Shown: positions 8,629 to 17,942 of the stretch, piece by piece
Numbering within the stretch: the first letter of the stretch is position 1
Layout: each line of letters begins with the position of its first letter
Notes under the pieces: model-generated
Told to the model about the DNA's origin: nothing
Seen by the model: the letters and a program-made list of their open reading frames with translations, nothing else
The model's database searches: none
Assembly (NCBI RefSeq): GCF_025153475.1
Contig: NZ_JANZXA010000012.1
Span: 62,001 to 126,000 of the forward strand
Direction of reading: 5' to 3'
DNA: 64,000 nt
Source: Novosphingobium mangrovisedimenti
GTDB lineage: Bacteria > Pseudomonadota > Alphaproteobacteria > Sphingomonadales > Sphingomonadaceae
Position numbers and translations under genes: made by a program

Positions 8629-9222
8629 ATGCTCGACCGCAAGCCGATTTTCGATGAAGTGCGCCACCTGCTGGGGCGCGGGTTCGATCCCCACGAAGTC
8701 ACCGCACTCGATTGCGCGATCGACCGGGCACTGGGCATGCCTGCGCACGCCGCGACCGGGCACCGGCTGGGTGCGGCGGGCAAAGCCCTGATCCGCAAAT
8801 GGGAAGGCTGCGGCAAGCGCCGCGCCGACGGCCGCTTCGAGGCCTATCCCGACCCCGGCAGCGCCGACGGCGATCCATGGACCATCGGCTGGGGTTCGAC
8901 CGGGCCCGACATCGCCCGGGGCGTGATCTGGACGCAGGCGCAGTGCGATGCCCGCTTCGACCGGGATGTCGCGGCCTATGCCGAAGAGGTCGCCGGGGCG
9001 CTGGGGCCCGCGCCCACCACGCAGAACCAGTTCGATGCGCTGGTTTCGTTCCACTACAACACCGGCGCGATCGGCACCGCAACTCTGACGAAGCTGCACC
9101 GGCAGGGCAGCTTCGCCGAAGCGCGCGGGGAATTCGGCAGGTGGATCTACAACGACCGCAAGCCGATGCGCGGCCTCAAGGCCCGCCGCGCGGAAGAAGC
9201 CGACCTCTACGGCCGGGCCTGA
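8629..9222 (+). CDS. GH24 lysozyme-like muramidase
   Basis: A 197-residue protein with a T4-lysozyme-type (GH24) domain in about residues 50-190 that would cut the glycan backbone of peptidoglycan. The catalytic region KWEG...AYPDPGSADGDPWTIGWGST shows the Glu, Asp and Thr of the phage-type active site, and FDALVSFHYNTG is the usual central helix. About 45 extra residues precede the domain and no signal peptide is visible. GGAGAAGG before the ATG at 8629 sets the start; a TTG 36 bp upstream is possible but has no ribosome site. No holin, spanin or other phage gene is nearby, so it looks like a chromosomal enzyme or an isolated phage relic. Its stop abuts the dcd stop. Confidence 0.82.
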   Translation: MLDRKPIFDEVRHLLGRGFDPHEVTALDCAIDRALGMPAHAATGHRLGAAGKALIRKWEGCGKRRADGRFEAYPDPGSADGDPWTIGWGSTGPDIARGVIWTQAQCDARFDRDVAAYAEEVAGALGPAPTTQNQFDALVSFHYNTGAIGTATLTKLHRQGSFAEARGEFGRWIYNDRKPMRGLKARRAEEADLYGRA

Positions 9223-9777
<555 letters not shown>

Positions 9778-9891
9778 GCCCTGCGTGATTGCCGAAGGCC
9801 GCCGCCGCGACAAGGGACCGGCGGGAATTGTCCACCAGTCCCGGACAGCCGCGCCTCAGGCCGATCGGCGCGCTGGTCGGCCCGGGGGCCG

Positions 9892-10677
9892 TCAATCGGA
9901 AGACGCGGCGCAGGTCTCGCCAGGCGGGCACGGCGGACGGCCGCCCGGCGGCGGACCGAAGCCGCCCTGGCCACCCCCCGGTCCGCCTGAACCGCGCGCC
10001 TTGCCGGAGCGGTCGTCCGGGCGCATTTCGTCCATGGTGAGGAAACCGTCCTGGTTCTTGTCCGCCGCGTCGAAACGTTTGCCTTCGTAGGCTAGCAATT
10101 CGTCGAGCGAGACGCCCCCATCGTAATTGGCATTCGCCTTGGCGATCACGGTTCCGCTCAGTGGCTCGATCAGGCTGGCCAGCATGAGGGCTTCCATGTC
10201 CTTGCCGGTTTCGGGCTTGATGACATCGGCGATCTGCCCGTCGCGCGCGCCGAAGCCGCCGCCTTCACTGGAAGCGGCAGAGCCCATCTGCTTCTGCCAG
10301 GCCCCGAATTCGGCGCGCGAGAGAGCGCCGTTGCGGTCCGTATCGACCGCCTCGAACCGCTGCGCAATAACCGAGTCCCGCCGCGCCTCGATCACGGCGT
10401 GCAGTTCGTCGAGCGTGACAGTGCCATCGCGGTTGGCGTCCGCCTCGCGGAACATGCCGGCCACCAGCTTGTCGAAATCCTTGCGCTTCGCCGGCTTGGG
10501 CGCACGCGACGCCTTCCCACCGCCGGGGCCGCCGCCCGGACCATCGCCGCCAGGACCGCCGCCCATACCACCGCCCATGCCGCCACCATCGCCCATGCCG
10601 CCGGGCATACCCTGGGCCATCACGGCAGGAGAAGACAGCAGCACCGAGGCCGCAACGAACAGGGAGATCATGCGCAT
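9892..10677 (-). CDS. Secreted Gly-rich EF-hand protein
   Basis: A 261-residue exported calcium-binding candidate. A signal peptide ends at AVMAQG. Residues about 25-60 are almost pure Gly with Met, Pro and Asp (GGM/PGG repeats). Four EF-hand loops follow: DANRDGTVTLDE, DTDRNGALSRAE, a degenerate NANYDGGVSLDE that lacks the first Asp, and DKNQDGFLTMDE. The C-terminus is again Gly/Pro-rich with two cysteines in PPCPPGETC. Two methionines six bases apart (10677 and 10671) could start it; no strong ribosome site separates them. It diverges from wecB. The role is unknown; calcium buffering or an envelope structural function is possible. Confidence 0.82.
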   Translation of the reverse strand: MRMISLFVAASVLLSSPAVMAQGMPGGMGDGGGMGGGMGGGPGGDGPGGGPGGGKASRAPKPAKRKDFDKLVAGMFREADANRDGTVTLDELHAVIEARRDSVIAQRFEAVDTDRNGALSRAEFGAWQKQMGSAASSEGGGFGARDGQIADVIKPETGKDMEALMLASLIEPLSGTVIAKANANYDGGVSLDELLAYEGKRFDAADKNQDGFLTMDEMRPDDRSGKARGSGGPGGGQGGFGPPPGGRPPCPPGETCAASSD

Positions 10678-10801
10678 GGCGGCTTTCTGCCTGCGCAATT
10701 TAGCCGGAACATTGCAGAGGGCCGAAAAAGTGTCGCAACTTGTCGCGCGGCCGCGGCACGCTTTATTTCAAGGTTAACATTAGCCTGATAAGCCGCCCGG
10801 C

Positions 10802-11941
10802 ATGACCCAGCCCGCCCGCATTCTCGTGATCTTCGGCACACGCCCCGAAGCCATCAAGCTGTTCCCCGTCGTCCACGCGCTCAAGGCCGATCCGCGCTTC
10901 GAATGCGTGGTCTGCGTGTCCGCGCAGCACCGGCAGATGCTCGATCAGGTGCTGGAGATCGCCGGGATCGTTCCCGACCACGATCTCGACGTCATGCGGC
11001 CGGACCAGACGCTCGATGCCCTCACCGCGAACCTGCTCACCGGGCTCGGCAGGGTGATGGACGAAGTGCAGCCGGACCGCGTCATCGTGCAGGGCGATAC
11101 CGCCACGGCCATGTCCGGCGCGCTCGCCGCCTATTACCGCAAGGTGCCGGTCGATCACGTCGAGGCGGGGCTGCGCAGCTACAATATCTATCATCCCTGG
11201 CCCGAGGAGGTGAACCGCAAGATCATCGGCGCCATGGCCAGCCTGCACTTCGCGCCCACCGCCACTTCGGCCGCCGCACTGATCAACGAGAATGTGGACC
11301 CCACCCGCGTCCACGTCACCGGCAATACCGTGATCGACGCACTGCACTGGGTCTCGGCAAAGATCGAGGCGCAGCCCGCGCTCGCCGCCGGCCTTGCCGA
11401 GCTGGAAGCGAAGTTCGCCGGCAAGCGGATCATCGGCGTCACCAGCCACCGCCGCGAGAACTTCGGCGAGGGCATGGAACAGATCGCGCAGGCCATCCGC
11501 CGGATCGCCGGGCGGCCCGACACGGCGGTGATCTTCCCCGTCCACCTCAACCCCAACGTGCGCAAGGTGATGAACGAGCGCCTTTCCGGTCTCGACAACG
11601 TCGCGCTGATCGAGCCGCTCGACTATCCGCACTTCGCGCGCCTGCTGAACATCGCCGAGATCATGCTGACCGACAGCGGCGGCGTGCAGGAGGAAGCCCC
11701 CGCGCTGGGCAAGCCCGTGCTCGTCATGCGCGAGACCACCGAGCGCCCCGAAGGCGTGGAGGCCGGCACGGCCAAACTCGTCGGCACATCGGCCGACACG
11801 ATCGTTACCGAAATATCAACTTTGCTCGACGATACCACGGCCTACGAAGCCATGGCGCGCGCCCACAATCCTTTCGGAGACGGGCAGTCCGCGCGCCGAA
11901 TCGTGGAGCTGCTCGCACATGAAATCGGACAACAAGCCTGA
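10802..11941 (+). CDS. wecB: UDP-N-acetylglucosamine 2-epimerase (non-hydrolysing)
   Basis: Converts UDP-GlcNAc to UDP-ManNAc in the cytosol for surface polysaccharide synthesis. The 379 residues have the GT-B epimerase fold: N-terminal FGTRPEAIKL, the catalytic regions VQGDTATA and HVEAGLRS, THRRENFG, and the UDP-binding C-terminal LTDSGGVQEEAP with the ETTERPE motif. The wecC start lies 23 bp inside the wecB end, so the two are translated as a unit and give UDP-ManNAcA. Confidence 0.95.
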   Translation: MTQPARILVIFGTRPEAIKLFPVVHALKADPRFECVVCVSAQHRQMLDQVLEIAGIVPDHDLDVMRPDQTLDALTANLLTGLGRVMDEVQPDRVIVQGDTATAMSGALAAYYRKVPVDHVEAGLRSYNIYHPWPEEVNRKIIGAMASLHFAPTATSAAALINENVDPTRVHVTGNTVIDALHWVSAKIEAQPALAAGLAELEAKFAGKRIIGVTSHRRENFGEGMEQIAQAIRRIAGRPDTAVIFPVHLNPNVRKVMNERLSGLDNVALIEPLDYPHFARLLNIAEIMLTDSGGVQEEAPALGKPVLVMRETTERPEGVEAGTAKLVGTSADTIVTEISTLLDDTTAYEAMARAHNPFGDGQSARRIVELLAHEIGQQA

Positions 11942-13220
11942 CGTCTGCGTCGTAGGGCTGGGCTATATCGGACTTCCCACCGCCGCCGTGATCGCGCGCG
12001 CCGGATGCAGGGTGCTCGGTCTCGACGTCTCGCAGAAGGTCGTCGACACGATCAATCGCGGCGAGATCCACATTGAGGAAGTCGACCTCGACGGCCTGGT
12101 CCAGGGCGTCGTCTCGCGCGGGCTGCTGTCGGCCGCCACCGAAGTGGCGCCTGCCGATGTCTTCGTGATCGCGGTGCCCACGCCCTTCGACAAGGACCAC
12201 GCGCCCGACATTTCCTATGTGCTCGCCGCTGGCAGGACCATCGCGCCCGTGCTCAAGAACGGCGACGTGGTGATTCTCGAATCGACCTCCCCCGTCGGCA
12301 CCACCGAGCAACTGCGCGACATGATCGCGGAGATGCGCCCGGACCTGAAGGTGCCGGGCCTCACCGGGGAAATCCCCGACGTCTCGATCGCCTATTGCCC
12401 CGAGCGCGTGCTGCCGGGCCGCATCCTCGAAGAGCTGACCAACAACGACCGCTCGATCGGTGGCGTGACCCCGCGCTGCGCCCGCAAGGCGCTCGCCTTC
12501 TACAAGCGCTTCGTGCGTGGCGAATGCGTCACCACCGACGCCCGATCGGCCGAGATGACCAAGCTGGTCGAGAACGCCTACCGCGACGTCAACATCGCCT
12601 TCGCCAACGAACTGTCCATCGTCTCCGACAAGATGGGGCTGGACGTGTGGGAAGTGATTCGCCTCGCCAACCGCCACCCGCGCGTGAACATCCTCTCGCC
12701 CGGCCCCGGCGTGGGCGGCCATTGCATCGCGGTGGACCCCTGGTTCATCGTCCACGGCGCGCCTGAGGAAACCCCGCTGATCCGCACCGCGCGCAGCGTG
12801 AACGATGGCAAGATGCACCATGTGATCGCCAAGGCCGAAGCGCTGGTAGAAGCGCATCCCGACGCGAAAGTCGCCTGCCTCGGCCTCGCCTTCAAGGCCA
12901 ACATCGACGACTTCCGCGAGAGCCCAGCACGCTTCGTCGCCAGCCGCCTTGCCCGCAAGTTCGGCGAGCGCATCCACATCGTCGAGCCCTATGCCGCCGA
13001 GCTGCCGATCGAGTTCACCGATACCGGCGCCAGCCAGATCGACATCGACGACGCGCTGGAGACCTGCGAGATCATGATCGTGCTGGTCGACCACGACGTA
13101 TTCCGCGTCGTGCCGCTCGCCGAGCGCGCGGACAAGCTCGTCTACGACACGCGCGGCATCTGGCCCGACCAGCCCCGCGTCGTGCGCGAGGAGGAAGCCC
13201 GCCTCAAGCTGGTGGGCTGA
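11919..13220 (+). CDS. wecC: UDP-N-acetyl-D-mannosamine dehydrogenase
   Basis: Oxidises UDP-ManNAc twice with NAD+ to UDP-ManNAc uronate, a precursor for enterobacterial-common-antigen-like or capsule polymers. The 433 residues show the N-terminal Rossmann motif GLGYIGLP, VPTPF, ESTSPVGTT, the CPERVLPG segment and the catalytic Cys269 in GPGVGGHCIAVDPWF. The C-terminal domain carries GLAFKANIDDFRESPA. It overlaps wecB by 23 bp. No glycosyltransferase or export gene is adjacent, so the pair supplies a sugar used elsewhere. The 3' end overlaps the convergent small gene by 17 bp. Confidence 0.95.
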   Translation: MKSDNKPDVCVVGLGYIGLPTAAVIARAGCRVLGLDVSQKVVDTINRGEIHIEEVDLDGLVQGVVSRGLLSAATEVAPADVFVIAVPTPFDKDHAPDISYVLAAGRTIAPVLKNGDVVILESTSPVGTTEQLRDMIAEMRPDLKVPGLTGEIPDVSIAYCPERVLPGRILEELTNNDRSIGGVTPRCARKALAFYKRFVRGECVTTDARSAEMTKLVENAYRDVNIAFANELSIVSDKMGLDVWEVIRLANRHPRVNILSPGPGVGGHCIAVDPWFIVHGAPEETPLIRTARSVNDGKMHHVIAKAEALVEAHPDAKVACLGLAFKANIDDFRESPARFVASRLARKFGERIHIVEPYAAELPIEFTDTGASQIDIDDALETCEIMIVLVDHDVFRVVPLAERADKLVYDTRGIWPDQPRVVREEEARLKLVG

Positions 13221-13542
13221 TCTCCGGGGTGATGCGCATGTGCCGGCGCAAGGCCGCATGGCGCACTTCCGCACCGCCCTGCACTTCCACCGCCATGGCA
13301 ACGTGCGGATAGGCCAGCACCAGCGCCAGCAGTAGCCGCTCGGCCGGGTCCAGCGCATCGAGCGGCTTGCCGTCGAGCCGCTCCAGCGCGGGCCTGACCA
13401 GCGACTTCATGGCGGCATGGAAAGCCTGGCGCTCCGCATCGCCGACGGCATCGCGCAGTGCGGCCCGCGCAGCCATGTCGGGAGCACTCCACAAGCCGGC
13501 GAAGGGCTCCAGCGCGGCAAAGCCATCCGGCAGGACGCTCAT
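13204..13542 (-). CDS. Small hypothetical protein coupled to a Rieske oxygenase
   Basis: A 112-residue protein of unknown function, with no signal peptide or membrane segment. It is probably all-helical, with Ala/Leu-rich stretches such as DMAARAALRDAV and LDPAERLLLALVLAYP. Its ATG overlaps the stop of the upstream Rieske gene in an ATGA, which indicates translational coupling and a linked job, for instance as an accessory or small subunit. That role is only inferred from position. I do not recognise the family. Confidence 0.65.
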   Translation of the reverse strand: MSVLPDGFAALEPFAGLWSAPDMAARAALRDAVGDAERQAFHAAMKSLVRPALERLDGKPLDALDPAERLLLALVLAYPHVAMAVEVQGGAEVRHAALRRHMRITPEISPPA

Positions 13543-14735
13543 GCCGCCACCTCCGCGAGCGCCGCCGTCTTCCCCCGGGCGCGTACCCGCTTCTCCACTT
13601 CGAGATAAAGGTGCCGCAGCAGCACCTCGTGGTCCTGGAAATGGACCTCGTCGATGGCCGCGAGCCCCTGCTGGCTGGCTTCGACCGCCTCGCGATCCTC
13701 CGAAAGCACGTCGCGAATCGCCACGGCCGCGAATTCCCGGCTGAACGCGGCCCAGGCATCCGCCGGCGGCGCGGTCCAGTACATACGCACCTGCCCGCGC
13801 GTGCGGTCCGGCCCGAGCGGGTACATCGTGTGCGTGTAGTTCTGGTAGGGCGGCAGGCCCACGACATGGAAGCAGGGGAACAGCTTGAAGTCGGTCTTGG
13901 GAAAATCGAGCCCTTCCCTGCACGCCAGTTCCCCGACCCTGGCATAGCCCAGCCTGAGGCTGTCCGGAATCGGCGGCGGATCGGGGTTCTTCCAGAGGCG
14001 CTGGCCACGGTGCGGCCCCAGAAAGCCGTAGTGCGTGGGATAGCCGAACGGGTTTTCCGGCCCCAGCGCCTGCTCTCCGGTTCGCGGGTGGATGAAGCGC
14101 AAGTGGTAGTTTTCCTGGAAGTTGTCGAAGTTCGTCTTCCAGTTGGCCCCGATCTCATAAGTCCATTCGGTGAAGCAGGTGGCCCGCGCCACCGGCAGGC
14201 GCTCCATCGCCGCGGCAATCGGGCCGAAGAATTCGCGCGCCGACTGCGCCGGTTGCGGATCGAAGTTCACGAAGACCATCCCCGCCACGACTTCGGTCGC
14301 CACCGGCTTGAGCGCGCAGGCTTCGCGCGCGACGTGGAAGCGCTCGAAATCGGGCGCGGAAAGCAGCGTGCCGTCGCTGCCATAGGTCCACATGTGATAG
14401 CGGCAGCTCAGCTTGCTGCGCTTGCCGCTCATCTCGTCGACCAGCCGCGAACCGCGATGCCGACAGGCATTATGGAAAGCGCGCACCTGTCCGTCGCGCC
14501 CGCGCATGACCAGCAGCGAGGCGCCCGCGAATTCGATCTCGCGGCGCACGAAGCTGCCCGGTTCGGGCACTTCGCAGACATGGCCGATGTGGATCCAGCT
14601 CCTGAGGAACACCGCCTCGCGTTCGCGTTCCCACCAGGCCGGATCGTGATAGGGCGCTGCGGGGAGCGGCCCCCGACCGAAGCGCGCGGCGGCTTCGTCG
14701 ACGCTCAGCATTTCCAGGATCGGTTCGTCGGTCAT
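13539..14735 (-). CDS. Rieske (2Fe-2S) aromatic-ring-hydroxylating-type oxygenase, alpha subunit
   Basis: A 398-residue mononuclear-iron oxygenase that would hydroxylate or demethylate an unknown substrate using electrons from a separate reductase. The Rieske cluster ligands are in the pattern Cys-x-His (ACRHRG) then Cys-x2-His (SCRYHMWTY). The catalytic iron region is DNFQENYHLRFIHP with two histidines; the third carboxylate ligand would come from the late DEVHFQDHE region. The start at 14735 follows GGGAAGAG; an ATG 12 bp upstream is possible. It overlaps the small downstream gene by 4 bp. No ferredoxin reductase is nearby. Length and fold also fit quaternary-amine oxygenases of the carnitine/betaine type, so the substrate stays open. 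Confidence 0.85.
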   Translation of the reverse strand: MTDEPILEMLSVDEAAARFGRGPLPAAPYHDPAWWEREREAVFLRSWIHIGHVCEVPEPGSFVRREIEFAGASLLVMRGRDGQVRAFHNACRHRGSRLVDEMSGKRSKLSCRYHMWTYGSDGTLLSAPDFERFHVAREACALKPVATEVVAGMVFVNFDPQPAQSAREFFGPIAAAMERLPVARATCFTEWTYEIGANWKTNFDNFQENYHLRFIHPRTGEQALGPENPFGYPTHYGFLGPHRGQRLWKNPDPPPIPDSLRLGYARVGELACREGLDFPKTDFKLFPCFHVVGLPPYQNYTHTMYPLGPDRTRGQVRMYWTAPPADAWAAFSREFAAVAIRDVLSEDREAVEASQQGLAAIDEVHFQDHEVLLRHLYLEVEKRVRARGKTAALAEVAA

Positions 14736-14878
14736 CGCTCTTCCCATCGGGCTCGTCGCGACCCGTGCCCGCGATCGTATCGGAGTTCCGCGCATGAGCC
14801 AAGCGCTTGCTTGGTTTTGACGATCGAACGCAGTTCCCCGCTGGAAATACCTGAAGAGCCCTGCTAGATCGCCGGCTC

Positions 14879-15076
14879 ATGATGAACCCGCCCGAAACCG
14901 TCTACACCGATTCCCACCGCGTCTGCTGCGACGGGGCCACCGACATCCGCGCCGGCGCCGCACTCGGCCATCCGCGCGTCTGGCTCGAGATCGACGAGAA
15001 GGGCTATGTCGAATGCGGCTACTGCGATCGCCGCTTCGTGCTCAAGGGCGGCCCGGCCGACCAGCAGGCGGCCTGA
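14879..15076 (+). CDS. CHCC zinc-finger protein (NDUFS6-like)
   Basis: A 65-residue zinc-finger protein of the CHCC family (zf-CHCC), the bacterial relative of the mitochondrial complex I subunit NDUFS6. The zinc ligands are the Cys at RVCCDG, the His in [11 protein letters not shown] and the Cys pair in [10 protein letters not shown]. Proteins of this kind are widespread in alphaproteobacteria, where they are thought to associate with complex I. Two adjacent ATGs (14879 and 14882) are possible starts. It lies 43 bp before tldD on the same strand. Confidence 0.88.
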   Translation: MMNPPETVYTDSHRVCCDGATDIRAGAALGHPRVWLEIDEKGYVECGYCDRRFVLKGGPADQQAA

Positions 15077-15119
15077 CTTTTCCTTTCGCGACGAGGGAAT
15101 GCCTCCTATATCGGGAGGC

Positions 15120-16538
15120 ATGACCGCACCCGATCCCCGTTCGCTCCTCTATCGCCAACTCACCCCGGAAGATGCGCAGGCGCTCGCCGCCGAGACGCTC
15201 GGGAGCTGTGAGGACGGCGAACTCTACATGCAATTCGTGGCGAGCGAGGCCTTCGGGTTCGACGACGGCCGCCTGAAAACCGCCGACTATTCTCGCGACG
15301 CCGGCTTCGGCCTGCGCGGCGTTTCCGGCGAGATGACCGGCTTTGCCCATGCCAACGAGATTTCCGCGTCGGCCATCCGCCGCGCCGGCGAAACGCTGCA
15401 ACTGCTCGATCCGGCCAAGGGCCCGATGGCCCCGCCGCCTCCCCGGAGCAACCGCCACCTCTACACCGATGCCTCGCCGCTCGATCTCGTCGGCTTCGGC
15501 GAGAAGGTGAAGCTGCTCGAGACCATCGATGCCGCAGCCCGCGCCCGCGACCCGCGTGTCGCACAAGTGAGCGCATCGCTTTCCGGCACGTGGTCGGTCG
15601 TCGAGATCGTGCGCGCCGACGGGTTCGTTGCCACCGACGTGCGCCCGCTGGTGCGGCTCAGCCTCTCGATCGTCGCCGAAAGCAACGGACGGCGCGAAAC
15701 CGGCGCGTTCGGCGTGGGCGGACGCTGGCTCTACGACGACCTGTTCAAGCCCGAAACCTGGAACGAGGCGATCGACGCCGCGCTGAACCAGGCGCTGGTG
15801 AATCTCGAAAGCGTCGATGCCCCCGCCGGCGAAATGCCCGTCCTGCTCGCCCCGGGCTGGCCCGGCGTGATCCTGCACGAAGCCGTCGGCCACGGCCTCG
15901 AAGGCGACTTCAACCGCAAGGGCACTTCGGCCTTTGCCGGCCGCGTGGGCGAACGGGTCGGCGCACCGGGCGTCACCATCGTCGACGACGGTTCGATCGA
16001 GGCACGCCGCGGCTCGCTCTCCATCGACGATGAGGGCACACCCACGCAGGAAACCGTGCTGATCGAGGACGGCATTCTCAAAGGCTACATGCAGGACCGC
16101 CTGAACGCGCGCCTGATGGGCATGGAACCGACCGGCAACGGAAGACGCGAAAGCTATGCCCACGCGCCGATGCCGCGCATGACCAACACCTTCATGAAGC
16201 CCGGGAACGACGATCCGGACGAACTGCTCAGCCGCATCGGCAACGGCATCTTCGCCAAGAGCTTCGGCGGCGGCCAGGTCGACATCGTCTCGGGCAAGTT
16301 CGTGTTCTCGTGCACCGAGGCCTACAAGGTGGAAAACGGCAAGCTCGGCGCGCCGATCAAGGGCGCGACCATCATCGGTGACGGTCCCTCGGTGCTGACC
16401 AAGGTCAAGGGCATCGGCAACGATCTCGAACTCGATCGCGGCATCGGCGTATGCGGCAAGGGTGGCCAGAGCGTCCCGGCGGGCGTCGGCCAGCCGACGC
16501 TGCTGGTCGAGGGACTGACGGTGGGCGGAACGGCCTGA
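15120..16538 (+). CDS. tldD: Metalloprotease TldD
   Basis: A cytosolic zinc metalloprotease subunit that with TldE (PmbA) degrades unfolded peptides and matures some modified peptides and CcdA-type antitoxins. The 472-residue protein holds the HExxxH motif at His253 in LHEAVGHGLEGDFNRKG. The C-terminal GGGQVDIVSGKFVFSCTEAY and GVCGKGGQSVPAGVGQPT blocks are diagnostic of TldD. The ATG at 15120 follows GGGAGGC. An open frame extends upstream but overlaps the zinc-finger gene and is not conserved coding. No pmbA gene is adjacent. Confidence 0.95.
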   Translation: MTAPDPRSLLYRQLTPEDAQALAAETLGSCEDGELYMQFVASEAFGFDDGRLKTADYSRDAGFGLRGVSGEMTGFAHANEISASAIRRAGETLQLLDPAKGPMAPPPPRSNRHLYTDASPLDLVGFGEKVKLLETIDAAARARDPRVAQVSASLSGTWSVVEIVRADGFVATDVRPLVRLSLSIVAESNGRRETGAFGVGGRWLYDDLFKPETWNEAIDAALNQALVNLESVDAPAGEMPVLLAPGWPGVILHEAVGHGLEGDFNRKGTSAFAGRVGERVGAPGVTIVDDGSIEARRGSLSIDDEGTPTQETVLIEDGILKGYMQDRLNARLMGMEPTGNGRRESYAHAPMPRMTNTFMKPGNDDPDELLSRIGNGIFAKSFGGGQVDIVSGKFVFSCTEAYKVENGKLGAPIKGATIIGDGPSVLTKVKGIGNDLELDRGIGVCGKGGQSVPAGVGQPTLLVEGLTVGGTA

Positions 16539-16614
16539 CCCCGGTCAGCTTCGGTTCAGCAGCGCCGCGTTACGCGCGGCGGCAAGGTGGGGATTTGTGT
16601 TAGGAGACATGACC

Positions 16615-17037
16615 ATGAAAAAGTCTGTAGGCACCATCGCCCCGGCCCTGATCGCGGCAGCCGCCCTTCTTGCGGCGCCCGCCGTCCAGGCCAAGCCCAA
16701 GCTCACCGGCGAAGAGCAGCTCGCAAAGATGCTGGAGGGCCGCGAAGCCGGCAAGCCGGTGAACTGCATCCCGCTGTCGCAGGCGACCGATACCACGGTG
16801 ATCGAGAAGACCGCGATCGTCTATCGCATCGGCTCCACGCTCTACGTCAATCGCCCCACCAACGCCGACCTGCTCGATGACGACGACATCCTCGTGACGC
16901 GGCTCTACGGCTCGCAGCTGTGCAGTGTCGATACGGTGCAACTGCACGACCGCAGCGGAAGCCATATGTGGAGCGGCTTCGTCGGCCTGCGCGAATTCGT
17001 CCCCTACAAGAAGGTCAAGAAAGAGTCCGGCAACTGA
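16615..17037 (+). CDS. Secreted hypothetical protein
   Basis: A 140-residue exported protein with a clear signal peptide (MKKSVGTIAP..., cleavage after AVQA). Two cysteines, in VNCIPLSQ and SQLCSVDT, could form one disulphide in the periplasm. The NCIPLSQ...YRIGSTLYVNRP pattern is common in small sphingomonad proteins without known function. TAGGAG lies 8 bp before the ATG at 16615, better spaced than the ATG at 16609. The run of basic residues at the C-terminus (KKVKKESGN) is unusual but unexplained. Confidence 0.78.
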   Translation: MKKSVGTIAPALIAAAALLAAPAVQAKPKLTGEEQLAKMLEGREAGKPVNCIPLSQATDTTVIEKTAIVYRIGSTLYVNRPTNADLLDDDDILVTRLYGSQLCSVDTVQLHDRSGSHMWSGFVGLREFVPYKKVKKESGN

Positions 17038-17156
17038 CGCCGTGCCCGTCTCTTTCGGCGGGAAGGCGGACGCCCTGACGCGCGCCGCCTTCTCGTCCGA
17101 AGACCCCGCGAACACGCAAAATTGCAATTCGCGCTCCCACGCCTAGACTGCTGGCC

Positions 17157-17738
17157 ATGGCAGCCAATCGCGGATACAACTCGACAAGTGCCGGCACGCG
17201 CCTGCGGCTGATCGAAGCCGCCTCCGAAATCCTCGACGAGGAAGGCTATCCCGCCTTCACTGCCCGGCGCATCGCCGGCAGGGCCGAACTCAAGCCGCAG
17301 CTGGTCCATTACTATTTCCGGTCGATGGAAGAGCTGGTCGTCACGGTGTTCCGGCGCTCTTCGGCCAGCTATTTCCGCCTGCACGACGAGGCGCTCTCGA
17401 GCGCCCGCCCGCTCCATGCGCTCTGGGACCTCAACTGCAACATTCCCGAGGCGCGGCGGATGCTGGAATACGTCGCGCTGGGCAAGATCTATCCCGCCCT
17501 GCGCGACGAGATGCGCGCCAGCGGCGAGAGCTTCCGCGCGCTCCAGATCGAGGTCATCGAAAAGGTCTGCGCGCAGAACGGCATCGCAACACCGCCGATG
17601 CCCGCCGCTGTCCTGGCGACGATGATGTCCGCCCTGGCTCGCAGCATCGTCATCGAGAGCAATGTCGCGATGACCACCGCGCACCGCGAGATCCGCGACT
17701 ACATCGGGGCGACGCTGGATTTGTACGAGCCCGGCTAA
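17157..17738 (+). CDS. TetR-family transcriptional regulator
   Basis: A 193-residue DNA-binding regulator. The N-terminal helix-turn-helix covers about residues 15-60 (RLRLIEAASEILDEEGYPAFTARRIAGRAELKPQLVHYYF, HTH centre in the ARRIAGRAEL segment, ending in the usual HYYF). The C-terminal ligand domain is of the short kind and has no recognisable ligand signature. It lies 204 bp upstream of a TonB-dependent receptor on the same strand, and the gap holds three TGTACA-type boxes, so regulation of the receptor is a reasonable guess. Confidence 0.88.
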   Translation: MAANRGYNSTSAGTRLRLIEAASEILDEEGYPAFTARRIAGRAELKPQLVHYYFRSMEELVVTVFRRSSASYFRLHDEALSSARPLHALWDLNCNIPEARRMLEYVALGKIYPALRDEMRASGESFRALQIEVIEKVCAQNGIATPPMPAAVLATMMSALARSIVIESNVAMTTAHREIRDYIGATLDLYEPG

Positions 17739-17790
17739 GTGTCATTGCCGCTGCAGGATCGCCGCCCGGCGATGCCTCTCGCCCATGGAC

Positions 17791-17892
17791 TTGACAGGTG
17801 TACAGTCCCCTCTAAGGATGCGCCGCGGATTCATTGTGTACATTGACAAGGGCCCGGGAGACGATCCCGCATCGCGTCGGTCCCGGTACACA
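17791..17892 (+). promoter_or_regulatory. TGTACA boxes and candidate promoter before TonB receptor 1
   Basis: The gap between the TetR and receptor genes contains a TTGACA at 17791-17796 that could be a -35 element, overlapped just downstream by the palindrome TGTACA (17799-17804), a second TGTGTACA ending at 17842, and a reverse-type GTACACA at 17886-17892. Centre spacings of 38 bp and about 47 bp would suit a dimeric repressor with several sites. Which protein binds is unknown; the adjacent TetR is the first candidate. Confidence 0.4.
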
Positions 17893-17942
17893 TGAAAGCG
17901 ACCCGGGCACCCAAGATCCGGGAAGCATAGGGGAGAGAACTG

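Noticed and set aside
8629..9222. Idea that the GH24 lysozyme marks a prophage
   Set aside because: No holin, integrase, capsid or tail gene flanks it; neighbours are housekeeping genes.
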